A program made the position numbers and the translations under genes. The notes beneath the pieces are model-generated. The model made no database searches and had not been told where the DNA came from. It saw only the letters and a program-made list of their open reading frames with translations. This document shows positions 9,591 through 19,234 of a stretch of 64,000 bases of DNA, piece after piece (the stretch's first letter is position 1; every line of letters starts with the position of its first letter). This DNA comes from Hyphomicrobium sp. (GTDB taxonomy: Bacteria > Pseudomonadota > Alphaproteobacteria > Rhizobiales > Hyphomicrobiaceae): positions 1 to 64,000 of the forward strand of contig JAKFUV010000005.1 of assembly GCA_021732485.1 (NCBI GenBank), in the 5' to 3' direction.

Positions 9591-11099
9591 ATGTCAAAGC
9601 GTGTTCTGATCGTCGACGACGATCCTGCCCAGCGCCGCATTCTCGAAGAAACCATTAAACGGCTTGGCTTCGAGACCAAGACCTGCGGGTCCGGCGAACA
9701 GGCCCTGCAAATTCTGGAAGGCGATGATCGCGAGAGCATTGCTCTTGTCCTCCTCGATCTCATCATGCCGGGCGTCGATGGCATGGCCGTTCTCGACCGC
9801 CTCGCAGACAAGCCAGGCTCACCGCCGATCATTGTTCAGACGGCCAACGGATCGATTGAAGCGGCGATCAACGCCATGCGCGCCGGCGCCGTTGATTTCG
9901 TCGTCAAACCGGCAAGCCCCGAACGGCTCGACGTCTCAATCAAAAGCGCGCTGAAAATCGAAGCCCTCGCCGGCGAAATCAATCGCATCAAGAAAAAAGT
10001 CGAAGGCACGCTGACCTTCAATGATCTCGTGATGCAGGGCGAGGCCATGCGCCGCGTCATCACGCTCGGAAAGCGGGCCGCCATCTCGAATATCCCGGTG
10101 CTGATCGAAGGCGAAAGCGGCGTCGGCAAAGAACTCATTGCGCGCGCTGTTCAAGGCGAGAGCGAGCGCGCCGGCCGGCCGTTCATCACCGTCAATTGCG
10201 GGGCTATCCCCGAGAATTTGGTCGAAAGCATTCTGTTTGGCCACGAAAAGGGTGCCTTCACCGGCGCCGTCGACAAGCGCATCGGCAAATTTCAGGAAGC
10301 CGATGGCGGCACGCTGTTCCTCGATGAAATCGGCGAATTGCCGCTCGACGCCCAAGTGAAACTGCTGCGCGCGCTGCAAGAGGGCGAAATTGATCCGGTC
10401 GGTTCGAAGAAGCCGGTGAAGGTGAATTTCCGTCTGATCTCGGCGACCAATCGCGACATGATCCAGCACGTCAAGGACGGCAAGTTCCGCGAAGACCTTT
10501 ATTATCGCTTGAACGTGTTTCCGATCTTTGTCCCGCCGCTGCGCGAGCGCATCGACGACGTGCCAGAACTCGCCCGCCACTTTGCGGCGCGGTTTGCAGC
10601 GGAAGAAGGCAAGCGCATTTCCGGCTTCAGCGATCAGGCCATGCGAATGCTGCAGGCCTACACGTGGCCGGGCAATGTGCGTCAGCTCGAGAACGCCGTT
10701 TTCCGCGCCGTAGTTTTGTGCGACACGCCCAACTTGACGGTTGCGGAATTTCCGCAAATCGCAGCTCACGTCGACGGCTTCACGGCTGAAATTCCGGCCG
10801 CGCCGACGGTGCTGCAAAAGCCGCTGGCTTACACCGGTCCAGCCCTCATCGGCGCTGAAAATACCGTACCGCAGACCATGGAAGTTCGGTCCGGCCTGTC
10901 GGGAAGCTCGCTTGGCATTACGGCTGTTGCCGAGGACGGCGAAATCCGCTCGCTGGAAGCGATGGAAGCCGACATGATCCGCTTGGCGCTTGGGCGCTAT
11001 CGCGGGCACATGACGGAAGTCGCCAAGCGCCTGAATATCGGCCGTTCGACGCTGTATCGCAAAATGCAGGAGTATGGCCTCGAACCGCGGCCCAACTAA
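9591..11099 (+). CDS. Sigma-54-dependent response regulator (REC-AAA-Fis)
   Basis: An NtrC-type regulator of 502 residues. The receiver domain (about 1-120) has acidic residues at 10-11, phosphoacceptor Asp56 in LLDLIMPG, Thr84 and Lys106. The AAA+ domain (about 145-385) has Walker A GESGVGKE at 174-181, the sigma-54 contact loop GAFTGA at 221-226, and GGTLFLDEIGELP as Walker B. A Fis-type helix-turn-helix lies at about 455-500. When phosphorylated it should open sigma-54 promoters. No histidine kinase gene lies beside it, so its partner and regulon are unknown. It precedes two cell-wall genes on the same strand, but 373 bases separate them. Confidence 0.95.
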   Translation: MSKRVLIVDDDPAQRRILEETIKRLGFETKTCGSGEQALQILEGDDRESIALVLLDLIMPGVDGMAVLDRLADKPGSPPIIVQTANGSIEAAINAMRAGAVDFVVKPASPERLDVSIKSALKIEALAGEINRIKKKVEGTLTFNDLVMQGEAMRRVITLGKRAAISNIPVLIEGESGVGKELIARAVQGESERAGRPFITVNCGAIPENLVESILFGHEKGAFTGAVDKRIGKFQEADGGTLFLDEIGELPLDAQVKLLRALQEGEIDPVGSKKPVKVNFRLISATNRDMIQHVKDGKFREDLYYRLNVFPIFVPPLRERIDDVPELARHFAARFAAEEGKRISGFSDQAMRMLQAYTWPGNVRQLENAVFRAVVLCDTPNLTVAEFPQIAAHVDGFTAEIPAAPTVLQKPLAYTGPALIGAENTVPQTMEVRSGLSGSSLGITAVAEDGEIRSLEAMEADMIRLALGRYRGHMTEVAKRLNIGRSTLYRKMQEYGLEPRPN

Positions 11100-11472
11100 G
11101 TTTTCAGCGAGTGGCCGCAGACTGGCGGCCTTGCTTCGTGATGAGTGCGTCTGGGTCCGGTGGGACGGCCGGGCGTACCTGGGAGAGAACCGTCCCACCA
11201 CCATATTTACGTCGCGCAGAACGCCTCGGTGCCGGAGCAGAACATTTTGCCCCCCGATCGCGTTGTCGTACGGGCGACGCTTGGTCCCTTTAGCGACGCC
11301 AAGTAGCAACAGTTTTGCCACAGCGACGCGCGATGCTATTGGCCACGGGCGGTCGCGCCCGATATGGTCGTTACATAAAACTGTGCCGTCTGACGACGTA
11401 GGTTAGATGTGCACCTAGCCGAAGTCTCGACGATCAAATGGACGATCTGGGCGTATCGAAAGGTAGTTATTT
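11100..11472 (+). other. Gene-free stretch with two hairpins
   Basis: This 373-base gap lies between the sigma-54 regulator and the L,D-transpeptidase gene. It holds a compact hairpin at 11113-11130 and a perfect 10-bp stem (11159-11168 with 11190-11199, GGTGGGACGG/CCGTCCCACC) around a 21-base loop. Neither is followed by a proper T-run. The transpeptidase promoter and leader must lie in the right half. No ORF here looks coding. Confidence 0.5.
11113..11130 (+). terminator. Possible weak terminator after the sigma-54 regulator
   Basis: GGCCGC (11113-11118) pairs with GCGGCC (11125-11130) around a six-base loop, 13 bases after the stop codon at 11099. It is followed by TTGCTTCG rather than a clean T-run, so intrinsic termination would be weak. 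Confidence 0.4.
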
Positions 11473-13725
11473 ATGCGCGGTGTTCGCCGGCTCGTGTTGA
11501 GCGCTTTGACCGTGATAGTGTTGATCGCAGTAAATCCGTCCTCGGGGTTTGCGCAGAACCGCTCGGCCGCGCCCGACGACGTGCCTTGGGACGAGATCGA
11601 CCGCGTCTTACAAGAAACGCCTCGGCCAAGTGACGCTTTCGACGACGCCATCAACCCGCCTCAAAATTCTTCTGACCAAGCCGATACCGAGGGTCCGCAG
11701 GCCGGGCTTCCAGCCGATCCCGGCAACGACCGCCTCGCCGCGCCGGCGCTGGCCGGCTCACCTGTGCGCCCGGGTATGCCGCCGCAATCGGCCGTCGTAA
11801 AAACCGCTGCCGCGACAGCGACGCTGGACACCGTCCCATTCGATGATCCCGGCGACGGCGAGGTCGCCGTACCGGCAGCGTCACCATCGGTCGCGCCGGC
11901 CACCGCTCCGGTTGAGCCGCTACCGCCAGCGGTCGTAGCGGTCTACGACCCCGCAAAGTTTTATTTGCCGGTGAAAGAGTATTTCGCCAGCAAAGCTGCC
12001 GTTTCGCTGGCGAGCTTTGATCGCTCCGATCGAGATATCCTGAGCCAGTTCTACGATGCACGGCTCGGCGAACCAGTGTGGGTCTCCCAGTCTGGTTTCA
12101 ATGGCGCCGCCGACAACCTCATCGCCGAGTTAAAGCGCGCGAATGATTGGGGTCTCGAAGCCTCAGCTTATCAAATCCCCGCGCTCGCCCGCATTGGCTC
12201 AGGCGATTTCAGCACTGACGATCTGACCGACGCCGAACTGAAGCTGTCACTTGCTGCGATGGCCTATGCGCGGCACGCGCGTGGCGATCGCATTCCAGAT
12301 CCGACGACGCAGCTGTCGTCCTACATTGACCGCAAACTCAATTTGATCGATCGCCGGGTGTTTTTGGATCGGCTCACGGCGGCTCCAGACAAGAGCGCAT
12401 ATCTGCGATCGACGCATCCACAACATCCGCAATTCGAGTTGCTGCGCCAGAAGCTGATGGCGTTGCGCGCCGAACCCGAACAAAAGCCGGTCGCCAGAAT
12501 TGCTCGCGGTTCATCCGTGAGGCCCGGCAAATCGCATCCCCATGTGGCACTCGTGCGGGCCCGGTTGAAAGTCGCGCCACCTGGCATGAAGCCGGATGGC
12601 ACCGCCGCGGGCGAGACCTATTACGACGATGCGCTTGCCCAAGCCGTCCTCCGATTCAAGGAACAGAACGGCCTCGATGCAAAGCCAATCATCGATAACG
12701 CGCTGCGCACTGCGCTAAACGCACCAAAAGAGATCTCGCCGTCACTGCTGCTGACCAACATGGAACAGTGGCGCTGGATGCCCGAAGACCTTGGCGCCAC
12801 CCATGTCATGGTCAATATCCCGGAATTCATGGTTCGCGTCATGAAGAATGGCAGTGTTGTCCACGCCGAGCGGGTCGTGACCGGACAGGTTTCGACGCAG
12901 ACACCAATCTTTTCCGATGTGATGCGGACCGTTGTATTCCAGCCGTCGTGGAACGTGCCTCAATCGATCAAGATCAATGAGCTGCTGCCGCGCCTGCGCG
13001 CTGGAGGCAACCCCATCGCCGGGCGCGGTCTAGAGATCAAGCGCAACGGCCGCTCGGTCGATCCGTGGGACATCGATTGGTATAATCGCGACATCCGCAG
13101 TTACGATATTTATCAGCCGCCAGGTCCGGGTAACGTGCTCGGTGTCGTCAAGTTTATGTTTCCAAACAAGCATTCCGTCTATCTTCACGACACGCCAAGC
13201 AAGAGCCTGTTCAATGAAGCGTCGCGCACGTTCAGTCATGGCTGCGTACGGGTCCGCAATCCGGTGCGCCTCGCCGAAGTGCTGATGGCCGAAGACAAGA
13301 ACTGGGACAGCGCACGCGTCAAAGATGTGCTCGACAGCGGTCCTGAAAACAACGATGTGGCGCTCGATCGGCCGGTCCCGATCCACATCACCTATTTCAC
13401 GGCATGGGTGACGGACGCGGGAGACATTCGCCGTTTTGCCGACGTCTATGGCCATGAGCAACGCATCAAGCTGGGCCTTGCCGGGCGCTTCGACGACATC
13501 GATAAAAACCGCGATCACTTGCTGCCGACCGAAATTCCGGTCGCGTCGGCGCGGCCGCGCAATAGAGATTTCTATTACGTTGATGAGTACGGCAACTACC
13601 GTCACGCCCGCGCCGGCGGTGGACCGGGCTATTATTACACTTACGGCGGACGTCCGCCTAAGCAACTGGCGAAGAAAAAGCCCTCGCTTGGCAATTTCTT
13701 CAAACAGGTCTTCGGCGCCAACTGA
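11473..13725 (+). CDS. YcbB-like L,D-transpeptidase, exported
   Basis: A 750-residue periplasmic enzyme. A Sec signal peptide (about 1-28, ending SGFAQ) leads into a Pro/Ala-rich spacer to about residue 160, then a YcbB-type scaffold domain. A peptidoglycan-binding motif (TYYDDALAQAVLRFKEQNGL, about 380-400) follows, and then a YkuD catalytic domain with SHGCVRV: His589 and nucleophile Cys591. Such enzymes make 3-3 crosslinks between stem peptides or attach proteins to the wall. The C-terminal tail is rich in Tyr, Gly and basic residues. It is followed by a DUF882 envelope protein on the same strand, suggesting a wall-remodelling pair. Confidence 0.9.
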   Translation: MRGVRRLVLSALTVIVLIAVNPSSGFAQNRSAAPDDVPWDEIDRVLQETPRPSDAFDDAINPPQNSSDQADTEGPQAGLPADPGNDRLAAPALAGSPVRPGMPPQSAVVKTAAATATLDTVPFDDPGDGEVAVPAASPSVAPATAPVEPLPPAVVAVYDPAKFYLPVKEYFASKAAVSLASFDRSDRDILSQFYDARLGEPVWVSQSGFNGAADNLIAELKRANDWGLEASAYQIPALARIGSGDFSTDDLTDAELKLSLAAMAYARHARGDRIPDPTTQLSSYIDRKLNLIDRRVFLDRLTAAPDKSAYLRSTHPQHPQFELLRQKLMALRAEPEQKPVARIARGSSVRPGKSHPHVALVRARLKVAPPGMKPDGTAAGETYYDDALAQAVLRFKEQNGLDAKPIIDNALRTALNAPKEISPSLLLTNMEQWRWMPEDLGATHVMVNIPEFMVRVMKNGSVVHAERVVTGQVSTQTPIFSDVMRTVVFQPSWNVPQSIKINELLPRLRAGGNPIAGRGLEIKRNGRSVDPWDIDWYNRDIRSYDIYQPPGPGNVLGVVKFMFPNKHSVYLHDTPSKSLFNEASRTFSHGCVRVRNPVRLAEVLMAEDKNWDSARVKDVLDSGPENNDVALDRPVPIHITYFTAWVTDAGDIRRFADVYGHEQRIKLGLAGRFDDIDKNRDHLLPTEIPVASARPRNRDFYYVDEYGNYRHARAGGGPGYYYTYGGRPPKQLAKKKPSLGNFFKQVFGAN

Positions 13726-14062
13726 TCGAAGCTCTTGCTCGACCCGGCATTTGGGATGAATGGGGCTCGTGGCGATTGATACCGCCTCGATCCAGATTTT
13801 GCGCGGTATTGAGCGCGAACCTGCACGATACTCGAATATATTTGAGCACCCTTGAGACTATCGCGCCCTGCCGCTTGGCCGCGTGTTCGCCACCACGAAG
13901 CTGCCCCGCCCTTTTGTCGCCGCTTCGACGGTGTTCTGTTTACCGCTCGGGTGGTTACGGCCTTTTAAGGCTTCGGGGATAATTGTTAACGGTGCAGCCG
14001 CGTCGTCTTGTGCGTCCATTGGCGCTGCGGCGCTGTTCATCGAATTGGGACGGGGGATATTG
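13726..14062 (+). other. Gap between transpeptidase and DUF882 genes
   Basis: This 337-base stretch has no convincing gene. An open frame from 13883 runs into the DUF882 gene but translates to an unlikely N-terminus. A tight palindrome GCCTTTTAAGGC and a GTTAAC site near 13965-13990 may belong to the promoter of the next gene. No T-tailed terminator was found after the transpeptidase. Confidence 0.4.
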
Positions 14063-15688
14063 GTGGCGTTGCGCCGATCCTATTTGAAGTGCGGGAGCTT
14101 TTTGCTCGCAGGCCTTGTCGGCCTCGCGGCAAACGGCAACTCGGCCTCGAACGGCGATCGCACGATTTCGTTTTATCATATCCACACGCAAGAAACTCTG
14201 ACCATCACCTACAAAAAAGGAGGCAAATACGATTCCGACGCGATGAAAAAAATCGACTGGATCATGCGCGACTGGCGCAAGAACCAAGCCATCAAAATCG
14301 ATCCTGAGACGATCGACCTTGCTTGGGAAATGTATCAAGAACTCGGCTCCAACCAGCCGATCAGCATCATTTGTGGATACCGCTCCTCGTCGACCAACGA
14401 CATGCTTCGCAAAACGCGCGGCGGACAGGCCAGCCAAAGCCAGCACATGACTGGCAAAGCGATCGACATCACTTTCCCGGATGTTACACTTAAGCGCATC
14501 CGCTACTCGGCCTTGGTGCGTGAACGCGGCGGCGTCGGCTACTATCCGACCTCGGGCATTCCGTTCGTCCACATCGACACAGCTCGCGTGCGGGCTTGGC
14601 CGCGCCTGCCGCGGCAAGAACTGGCGCTGCTGTTTCCTGAAGGCCACACGCAGCATTCCCCGGCAGATGGCGGCCCGATTACGTCGGCCGATGTCCGCGA
14701 TGCTCGCGCCAAAAATCGCGAACTTTCGATCCAGATCGCTCAATTTCACGACGATCGACGCAACGGTCGCTCGTCGGCAACGCAAGTCGCGTCCGCAAGT
14801 CCAAATAAAACCGCTGCTGCCGTCGACCGCAAACCGTTCGCGCTGGCGTCACTGGGCGACACCGCCGGCGTCACGATCACGCCCGGAAAGCCCACGCGGC
14901 AAATCAGCCTGACGTGGGAAAAAACAGCAAAGCCCGGCGCGCCGGCGACAGGAGAGCAGCGCAAAGTCGTGGCCGCATTCGCGCCGCCGACGATCACGCG
15001 GCCCAAGCCGCAGCTGGTCACCGCGCCAAAGCTCGTCGATCGCTCGTCGCGATTCACGACGGCGCAGTCGGACAAGGATCGCGCCCGTTTGACGGATCTG
15101 GTCCAGCAGGCATCGCTCGCACCGCCAGCCAAAACTTTGCAGCCGGCGCCATCGACGATTGCGGGGCCCAAACTGGTGGTCGGGCCGAAGCCTGCTGTTA
15201 GGCCACAAAAAGGCTTAGCTGAAGCGGCCATCGCGGCCGCCAGCCCTGCGAGCGCACCCGCCCTAACCGGCAACGAGCGGAAAGTCGCGGCCTTGGCGCC
15301 AGACCGCAATGCCAGCAGCATCACCGACATGAGCCCGGACAGCCTCGGCAACGGGTGGGTTCAAGCGCCGGAATTTGACGAAGATCATCCCGAAGAGTTG
15401 GCCTATCGCCCGTTCCCGCTGGCACCGCTGCTGACCGATACGCCATCGGCGCACGATCCGCAGCTTGCCGGCTTGCAGCATCCCGATGTCGGCGCCACGC
15501 TTGAGATGATCGATGACGAAGGTGCGATCGCTCCGATGAAGTTTCGCCCTGGCCAGCAGATCGCGCAGGTGCTTTGGGCCCAGCAGTTCCAGGGTAAAGC
15601 CGTGCACCTTGATGCCTTAAAGGAAATCGACGCGAACCGCTTGGCGAATGGCATCGATAGCCGCCCAGTTCGCACCAGCGACCGCTAG
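14063..15688 (+). CDS. DUF882 / M15-like exported peptidase, long Ala-Pro tail
   Basis: The GTG at 14063 is chosen, with GGGGGA six bases upstream, giving 541 residues. A short signal sequence starts ALRRSYLKCG and ends near NGNSA. Residues about 30-200 are a DUF882 (YcbK-like, M15_2 fold) domain with CGYRSSSTND, SQHMTGKAIDI and PFVHIDTARVR. The His and Asp residues in these blocks match zinc ligands of LD/DD-carboxypeptidases. The last 300 residues are low-complexity, rich in Ala, Pro and Lys, and not recognised. Probably periplasmic and acting on peptidoglycan. An upstream ATG at 13883 would add 60 residues without a signal-peptide pattern. Confidence 0.82.
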   Translation: MALRRSYLKCGSFLLAGLVGLAANGNSASNGDRTISFYHIHTQETLTITYKKGGKYDSDAMKKIDWIMRDWRKNQAIKIDPETIDLAWEMYQELGSNQPISIICGYRSSSTNDMLRKTRGGQASQSQHMTGKAIDITFPDVTLKRIRYSALVRERGGVGYYPTSGIPFVHIDTARVRAWPRLPRQELALLFPEGHTQHSPADGGPITSADVRDARAKNRELSIQIAQFHDDRRNGRSSATQVASASPNKTAAAVDRKPFALASLGDTAGVTITPGKPTRQISLTWEKTAKPGAPATGEQRKVVAAFAPPTITRPKPQLVTAPKLVDRSSRFTTAQSDKDRARLTDLVQQASLAPPAKTLQPAPSTIAGPKLVVGPKPAVRPQKGLAEAAIAAASPASAPALTGNERKVAALAPDRNASSITDMSPDSLGNGWVQAPEFDEDHPEELAYRPFPLAPLLTDTPSAHDPQLAGLQHPDVGATLEMIDDEGAIAPMKFRPGQQIAQVLWAQQFQGKAVHLDALKEIDANRLANGIDSRPVRTSDR

Positions 15689-15708
15689 ACTGCTAACATC
15701 GCATAGCG

Positions 15709-16644
15709 CTACGGCTGTACGTCGCGGGCGATCGCGCCGCGCTTCAGGCAGGCCTGGCCGGCTTCAAGCACCAACTTGCTAAGCGCCAAAAAATCGTCGC
15801 GCCGCGCCGTCGACCGTCGCCAAACCAGACCAATCGACCGCGCTGGCTCCGGCTCGACGAAGCGGATCATTTTAATGTCGCGGCTGCGCCCTTCGACGCC
15901 GACACAGATTTCAGGCAGCAGCGTGATGCCGAGCCCGGCGGCCACCATCTCGACGATGGTTGCCAGGCTAGAAGCACCAAACGCGTTCACCGCATCGACT
16001 TTCTGGAGACTGCAATAGGTCAGCGCCTGATCGCGCAGACAATGGCCTTCTTCGAGCAACAGCAGATTTTCGCTCTCGATCAGATCGGCGGTTGCCCGCA
16101 CCCGCCCCGACAGCTTCTTCGATTTCGGAACGGCAAGAAGAAATCGATCGGAAAACAGCGGCAGCGTTTCGATGTCGGGGTGCTTCAACGGCAGCGCCAG
16201 CAGCAAGACATCGAGCTTGCCGTCAACCAGTTCGGCCAGCAGTGGCTGGGTCTGTGTTTCGCGGATGTGCAGTTCGAGATCTGGATAGGCGGTGCGCAGC
16301 AGGGGCAGCAGTGGCGGAAGCAGATACGGCGCGACCGACGGAATAACGCCCACCCGCAAGGTGCCGGACAAAACACCGGCGGAGTGCTTGGCGTAATCGA
16401 TCAGATTGCGCACGTCGTTCAACAGCCGCTGCGCCCGAACCGCGATCTCCAGCCCTTTTGGCGTCAGGCGGATACCGCCGCGCGTGCGTTCGACGAGCGG
16501 AATTCCGAGCGACGCTTCGAGCTCCTGGATCTGCATGGACAGCGCGGGCTGAGTTACAGAACACGCGTCGGCTGCGCGGCCAAAGTGCGTTTCACGGGCG
16601 AGCGCATCGAAATAGCGCAGTTGCTTCAGCGTAACGTGAGACAT
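15709..16644 (-). CDS. oxyR: OxyR-type LysR regulator of peroxide response
   Basis: A LysR-family protein of 311 residues. The N-terminal winged helix carries LRYFDALARETHFGRAA and VTQPALSMQIQELE. The effector domain holds Cys202 and Cys211 in GHCLRDQALTYC, nine residues apart as the redox pair of E. coli OxyR (199 and 208). This supports hydrogen peroxide sensing by a disulfide switch. No catalase or peroxidase gene is adjacent, so target genes are elsewhere. It converges with the DUF882 gene, separated by 20 bases. Confidence 0.9.
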   Translation of the reverse strand: MSHVTLKQLRYFDALARETHFGRAADACSVTQPALSMQIQELEASLGIPLVERTRGGIRLTPKGLEIAVRAQRLLNDVRNLIDYAKHSAGVLSGTLRVGVIPSVAPYLLPPLLPLLRTAYPDLELHIRETQTQPLLAELVDGKLDVLLLALPLKHPDIETLPLFSDRFLLAVPKSKKLSGRVRATADLIESENLLLLEEGHCLRDQALTYCSLQKVDAVNAFGASSLATIVEMVAAGLGITLLPEICVGVEGRSRDIKMIRFVEPEPARSIGLVWRRSTARRDDFLALSKLVLEAGQACLKRGAIARDVQP

Positions 16645-16850
16645 AAGCCAACCTGATCGCAGCGGAGCTTTGACACATTTGAGCTTATCAGATTTGTCTC
16701 GTCGGTCCAGTGGCGTGCAGGCCGATCGACGTCCGTTGGCCGGATCGACGACCGACGTTTCTCACACCCAGTCAAATCGCTGAGTGATCATGATCCAGAG
16801 TGCGCTGCCCGCGTCTCATCGAAGATCACTCGCTGCTACGTCGCCCCGGC

Positions 16851-17147
16851 TCATTCTGCGGCCATCATCGCATCACCTGCGGCGTTGATACTGGATGTAT
16901 CGCTCAGCATGCCGAGCGCGTGCATATAAACTTCGAGTACGGTTTCTTCCTCCTGGCGCTCTTCCTGGCTCTTTTTTCGCAACCGCACGATCTGGCGCAG
17001 CGCTTTCACGTCGAAGCCGACGGCTTTGGCTTCGAGATACTTGTCGCGGATGTCGCTCGCGAGCTGTTTCTTCTCTTCTTCCAACCGCTCGATCTGCTCG
17101 ACCAACTGCCGCAACTGATTTTGCGCCGAGACCTGAAGCGTGCTCAT
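16851..17147 (-). CDS. gapR: GapR (DUF2312) nucleoid-associated protein
   Basis: A 98-residue, mostly coiled-coil protein. The core IERLEEEKKQLASDIRDKY, EAKAVGFDVKALRQIVRLRK and EVYMHALGM matches DUF2312, the family of Caulobacter GapR. GapR clamps overtwisted AT-rich DNA ahead of replication and transcription and stimulates type II topoisomerases. The start at 17147 begins MSTLQVSAQ; the open frame continues upstream but that part is not family-like. DUF1244 lies upstream on the same strand, a pairing known in Hyphomicrobiales. Confidence 0.9.
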   Translation of the reverse strand: MSTLQVSAQNQLRQLVEQIERLEEEKKQLASDIRDKYLEAKAVGFDVKALRQIVRLRKKSQEERQEEETVLEVYMHALGMLSDTSSINAAGDAMMAAE

Positions 17148-17324
17148 CCGACTACCCCTTGAGTTCTTAAATCCGAGGCTGGACGCTAGCGATGGGTGTT
17201 GGCGCCAACAAGCTGCGGCAAGCAGCAATCCCAAGGGAAATCTGCCATCACCACCCGCTTCGCGCCTTGACTGCGACAATCGTGAAGCACTGCGACTCGG
17301 TTTCGCGTCAGCGCCGGACGGAGT

Positions 17325-17633
17325 TTAATGGCCACCCGGCTTGGCGGCGTCGAAGGCAGCTTTTTGCTCGGCACTCGCCTCGGTTTGATGGAGTGCCTGC
17401 CAGTCCTTGTAGGGCATTCCATAGATGATCTCGCGGGCGTCATCCTTTGAGAGTGCGAGGCCTTTGTCGTGCGCCGCATCCGCCATCCAGTTCGAGAGGC
17501 AGTTCCGGCAAAATCCGGCGAGGTTCATCATATCGATGTTCTGCACGTCGGAGCGGGTGCGCAGGTGTGCGACCAAGCGCCGAAAGGCAGCCGCTTCGAG
17601 TTCAAGGGTCGTTTGGGGATCGAAGGTTTTCAT
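17325..17633 (-). CDS. DUF1244 family protein
   Basis: A conserved small protein of 102 residues with the family core NLAGFCRNCLSNWM, AREIIYGMPYKDWQ. The CRNC pair could bind metal. An AGGAG site lies eight bases before the ATG. Function is unknown. It is transcribed towards gapR with a gap of 177 bases. Confidence 0.85.
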   Translation of the reverse strand: MKTFDPQTTLELEAAAFRRLVAHLRTRSDVQNIDMMNLAGFCRNCLSNWMADAAHDKGLALSKDDAREIIYGMPYKDWQALHQTEASAEQKAAFDAAKPGGH

Positions 17634-17868
17634 TTTGGAACTCCTAGATGGCGCGGCCCGCCTGAGCCGGCGCGAAGGCTGTCAGCGATATGGGACGTTT
17701 CCGGCGTCGCCGCCACCATGCCGGCGCTACTCCGGCAGCGCTGCGGCCTTCGCAACCTTGACGCCACGGGGGCGATTGCGCAAATCAAGGCCAAGACTAG
17801 AAAGCCAGCAGCGAAGCAATAACGTTCGACGATTTGTCGAGCGCTGAAACGACCGGGGGTCCAACGAA

Positions 17869-19161
17869 ATGGTCGAGGCAAGTCACAGCGGCGCCCGCCA
17901 AACCTTGAGCGCGCTTTATCAAGCCGCCTACACCACCGCTCATCCCTCGACATGCCTACCGCCGTATCTGCCGCCGATCCCGGCCAATGGCCGCATTATC
18001 ATCATTGGCGGCGGCAAAGGCTCGGCTGCCATGGCGGTCGCGACAGAGCAGCACTACATCGCCACCGGCGAGGCCGACAAAATCTCTGGTTTGATTTCGA
18101 CCCGGCACGGCTTCGGGCTGCCAACCAAAATCATCGAGATCCTGGAAGCAGGCCATCCCGTGCCCGACGCCCAATCGATCGAGGGCGCCAAGCGGGCCAT
18201 CGCGCTCGCTCAAAGTGCCGGCCCGAACGACCTGGTCTTGTGCCTGTTGTCAGGCGGCGCGTCGGCCATCTGGTCAGCGCCTGTCGCAGGTGTCAGTTTT
18301 GAAGCCAAGCAGCAGTTGACGAAGCAGCTCTTGAAATCCGGCGCACCGATTTCTGAAATGAATTGCGTGCGCAAACATCTCTCGAACATCAAGGGCGGCA
18401 AACTCGCGGCAGCAGCGCATCCCGCACGTCTGCTGACGCTGGCGATTTCCGATGTGCCAGGCGACCACCCCGACGAGATCGGCTCCGGCCCGACCGTCGC
18501 CGACCGTTCAACACTCGCCGACGCTCGCGCCGTGCTGGCGCGTTGGAACGTAACGCCATCGCCAGAAATCGCTGCCGCGCTCAATGATGCAAACAACGAA
18601 ACACTCAAAGCCGGCGACCCGAAGCTATCGAATTCCGACTACAAAATCGTCGCTGCGCCCAAAGCCTCGATCGAGGCTGCGGCGAAGATCGCGCGTGACC
18701 TCGGCTACCGGGTCGAAATTCTCGGCGACAGCCTCGAAGGCGAAGCGCGTGAGGTTGCAAAAGCCCACGCTTCGATGGCGCTCGACGCCAAGCGGCGCGG
18801 CGACAAAGTCGCGATCATGTCGGGCGGAGAGTTGACCGTCACCGTGCGCGGCAATGGCTCGGGCGGACCAAACCAGGAATACGCGCTCGGCCTTGCCATT
18901 GCACTCGACGGCGCAGACGGCATCTGCGGACTTGCAGGTGATACCGATGGCATCGACGGCGGCGGCGGCAACGCCGGCGATCCGGCCGGCGCCTACGTTT
19001 TTCCCGACACACTACGGCGCGCTGCAAGCCAGAACCGCAATGCCGCCAACTTCCTGGCCAACAACGATTCAACAGGATTTTTTGGCCCTCTCGACGATCT
19101 GATTCTGTGCGGGCCGACGCAGACCAATGTCAACGATTTCCGGGTCATCCTCATCGACTGA
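17869..19161 (+). CDS. Glycerate 2-kinase (MOFRL family)
   Basis: A 430-residue enzyme of the MOFRL/GckA-TtuD family. It phosphorylates glycerate to 2-phosphoglycerate and has often been mis-annotated as hydroxypyruvate reductase. Visible motifs are GGGKGSAAMA near residue 47, LLSGGASA, DEIGSGPTVAD, and the C-terminal MOFRL block with GNGSGGPNQEYALG and GDTDGIDGGG. A GGGGG ribosome-binding site is ten bases before the ATG. The product enters lower glycolysis, in keeping with the pyruvate kinase gene two genes downstream. Confidence 0.92.
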   Translation: MVEASHSGARQTLSALYQAAYTTAHPSTCLPPYLPPIPANGRIIIIGGGKGSAAMAVATEQHYIATGEADKISGLISTRHGFGLPTKIIEILEAGHPVPDAQSIEGAKRAIALAQSAGPNDLVLCLLSGGASAIWSAPVAGVSFEAKQQLTKQLLKSGAPISEMNCVRKHLSNIKGGKLAAAAHPARLLTLAISDVPGDHPDEIGSGPTVADRSTLADARAVLARWNVTPSPEIAAALNDANNETLKAGDPKLSNSDYKIVAAPKASIEAAAKIARDLGYRVEILGDSLEGEAREVAKAHASMALDAKRRGDKVAIMSGGELTVTVRGNGSGGPNQEYALGLAIALDGADGICGLAGDTDGIDGGGGNAGDPAGAYVFPDTLRRAASQNRNAANFLANNDSTGFFGPLDDLILCGPTQTNVNDFRVILID

Positions 19162-19234
19162 TCGTCATGACATCGCCGGGCCGCCGACACCTCTCTTCCG
19201 CGATTTCCCGCATGCACCATCTGGAGCGACACGC

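Noticed and set aside
9936..11321. 461-codon minus-strand open frame opposite the sigma-54 regulator
   Set aside because: Antisense to a clear NtrC-type gene; translation has no domain and reflects third-position GC bias.
16772..16850. GAGTGATC and GATCACTC arms downstream of gapR
   Set aside because: The loop is about 40 bases and there is no T-run, so a terminator is not supported.
17630..17953. Minus-strand frame of 107 codons with one hydrophobic helix, ending ATGA at the DUF1244 start
   Set aside because: No plausible start codon near the helix without overlapping the divergent glycerate kinase gene; the sequence is Arg-rich and not family-like.
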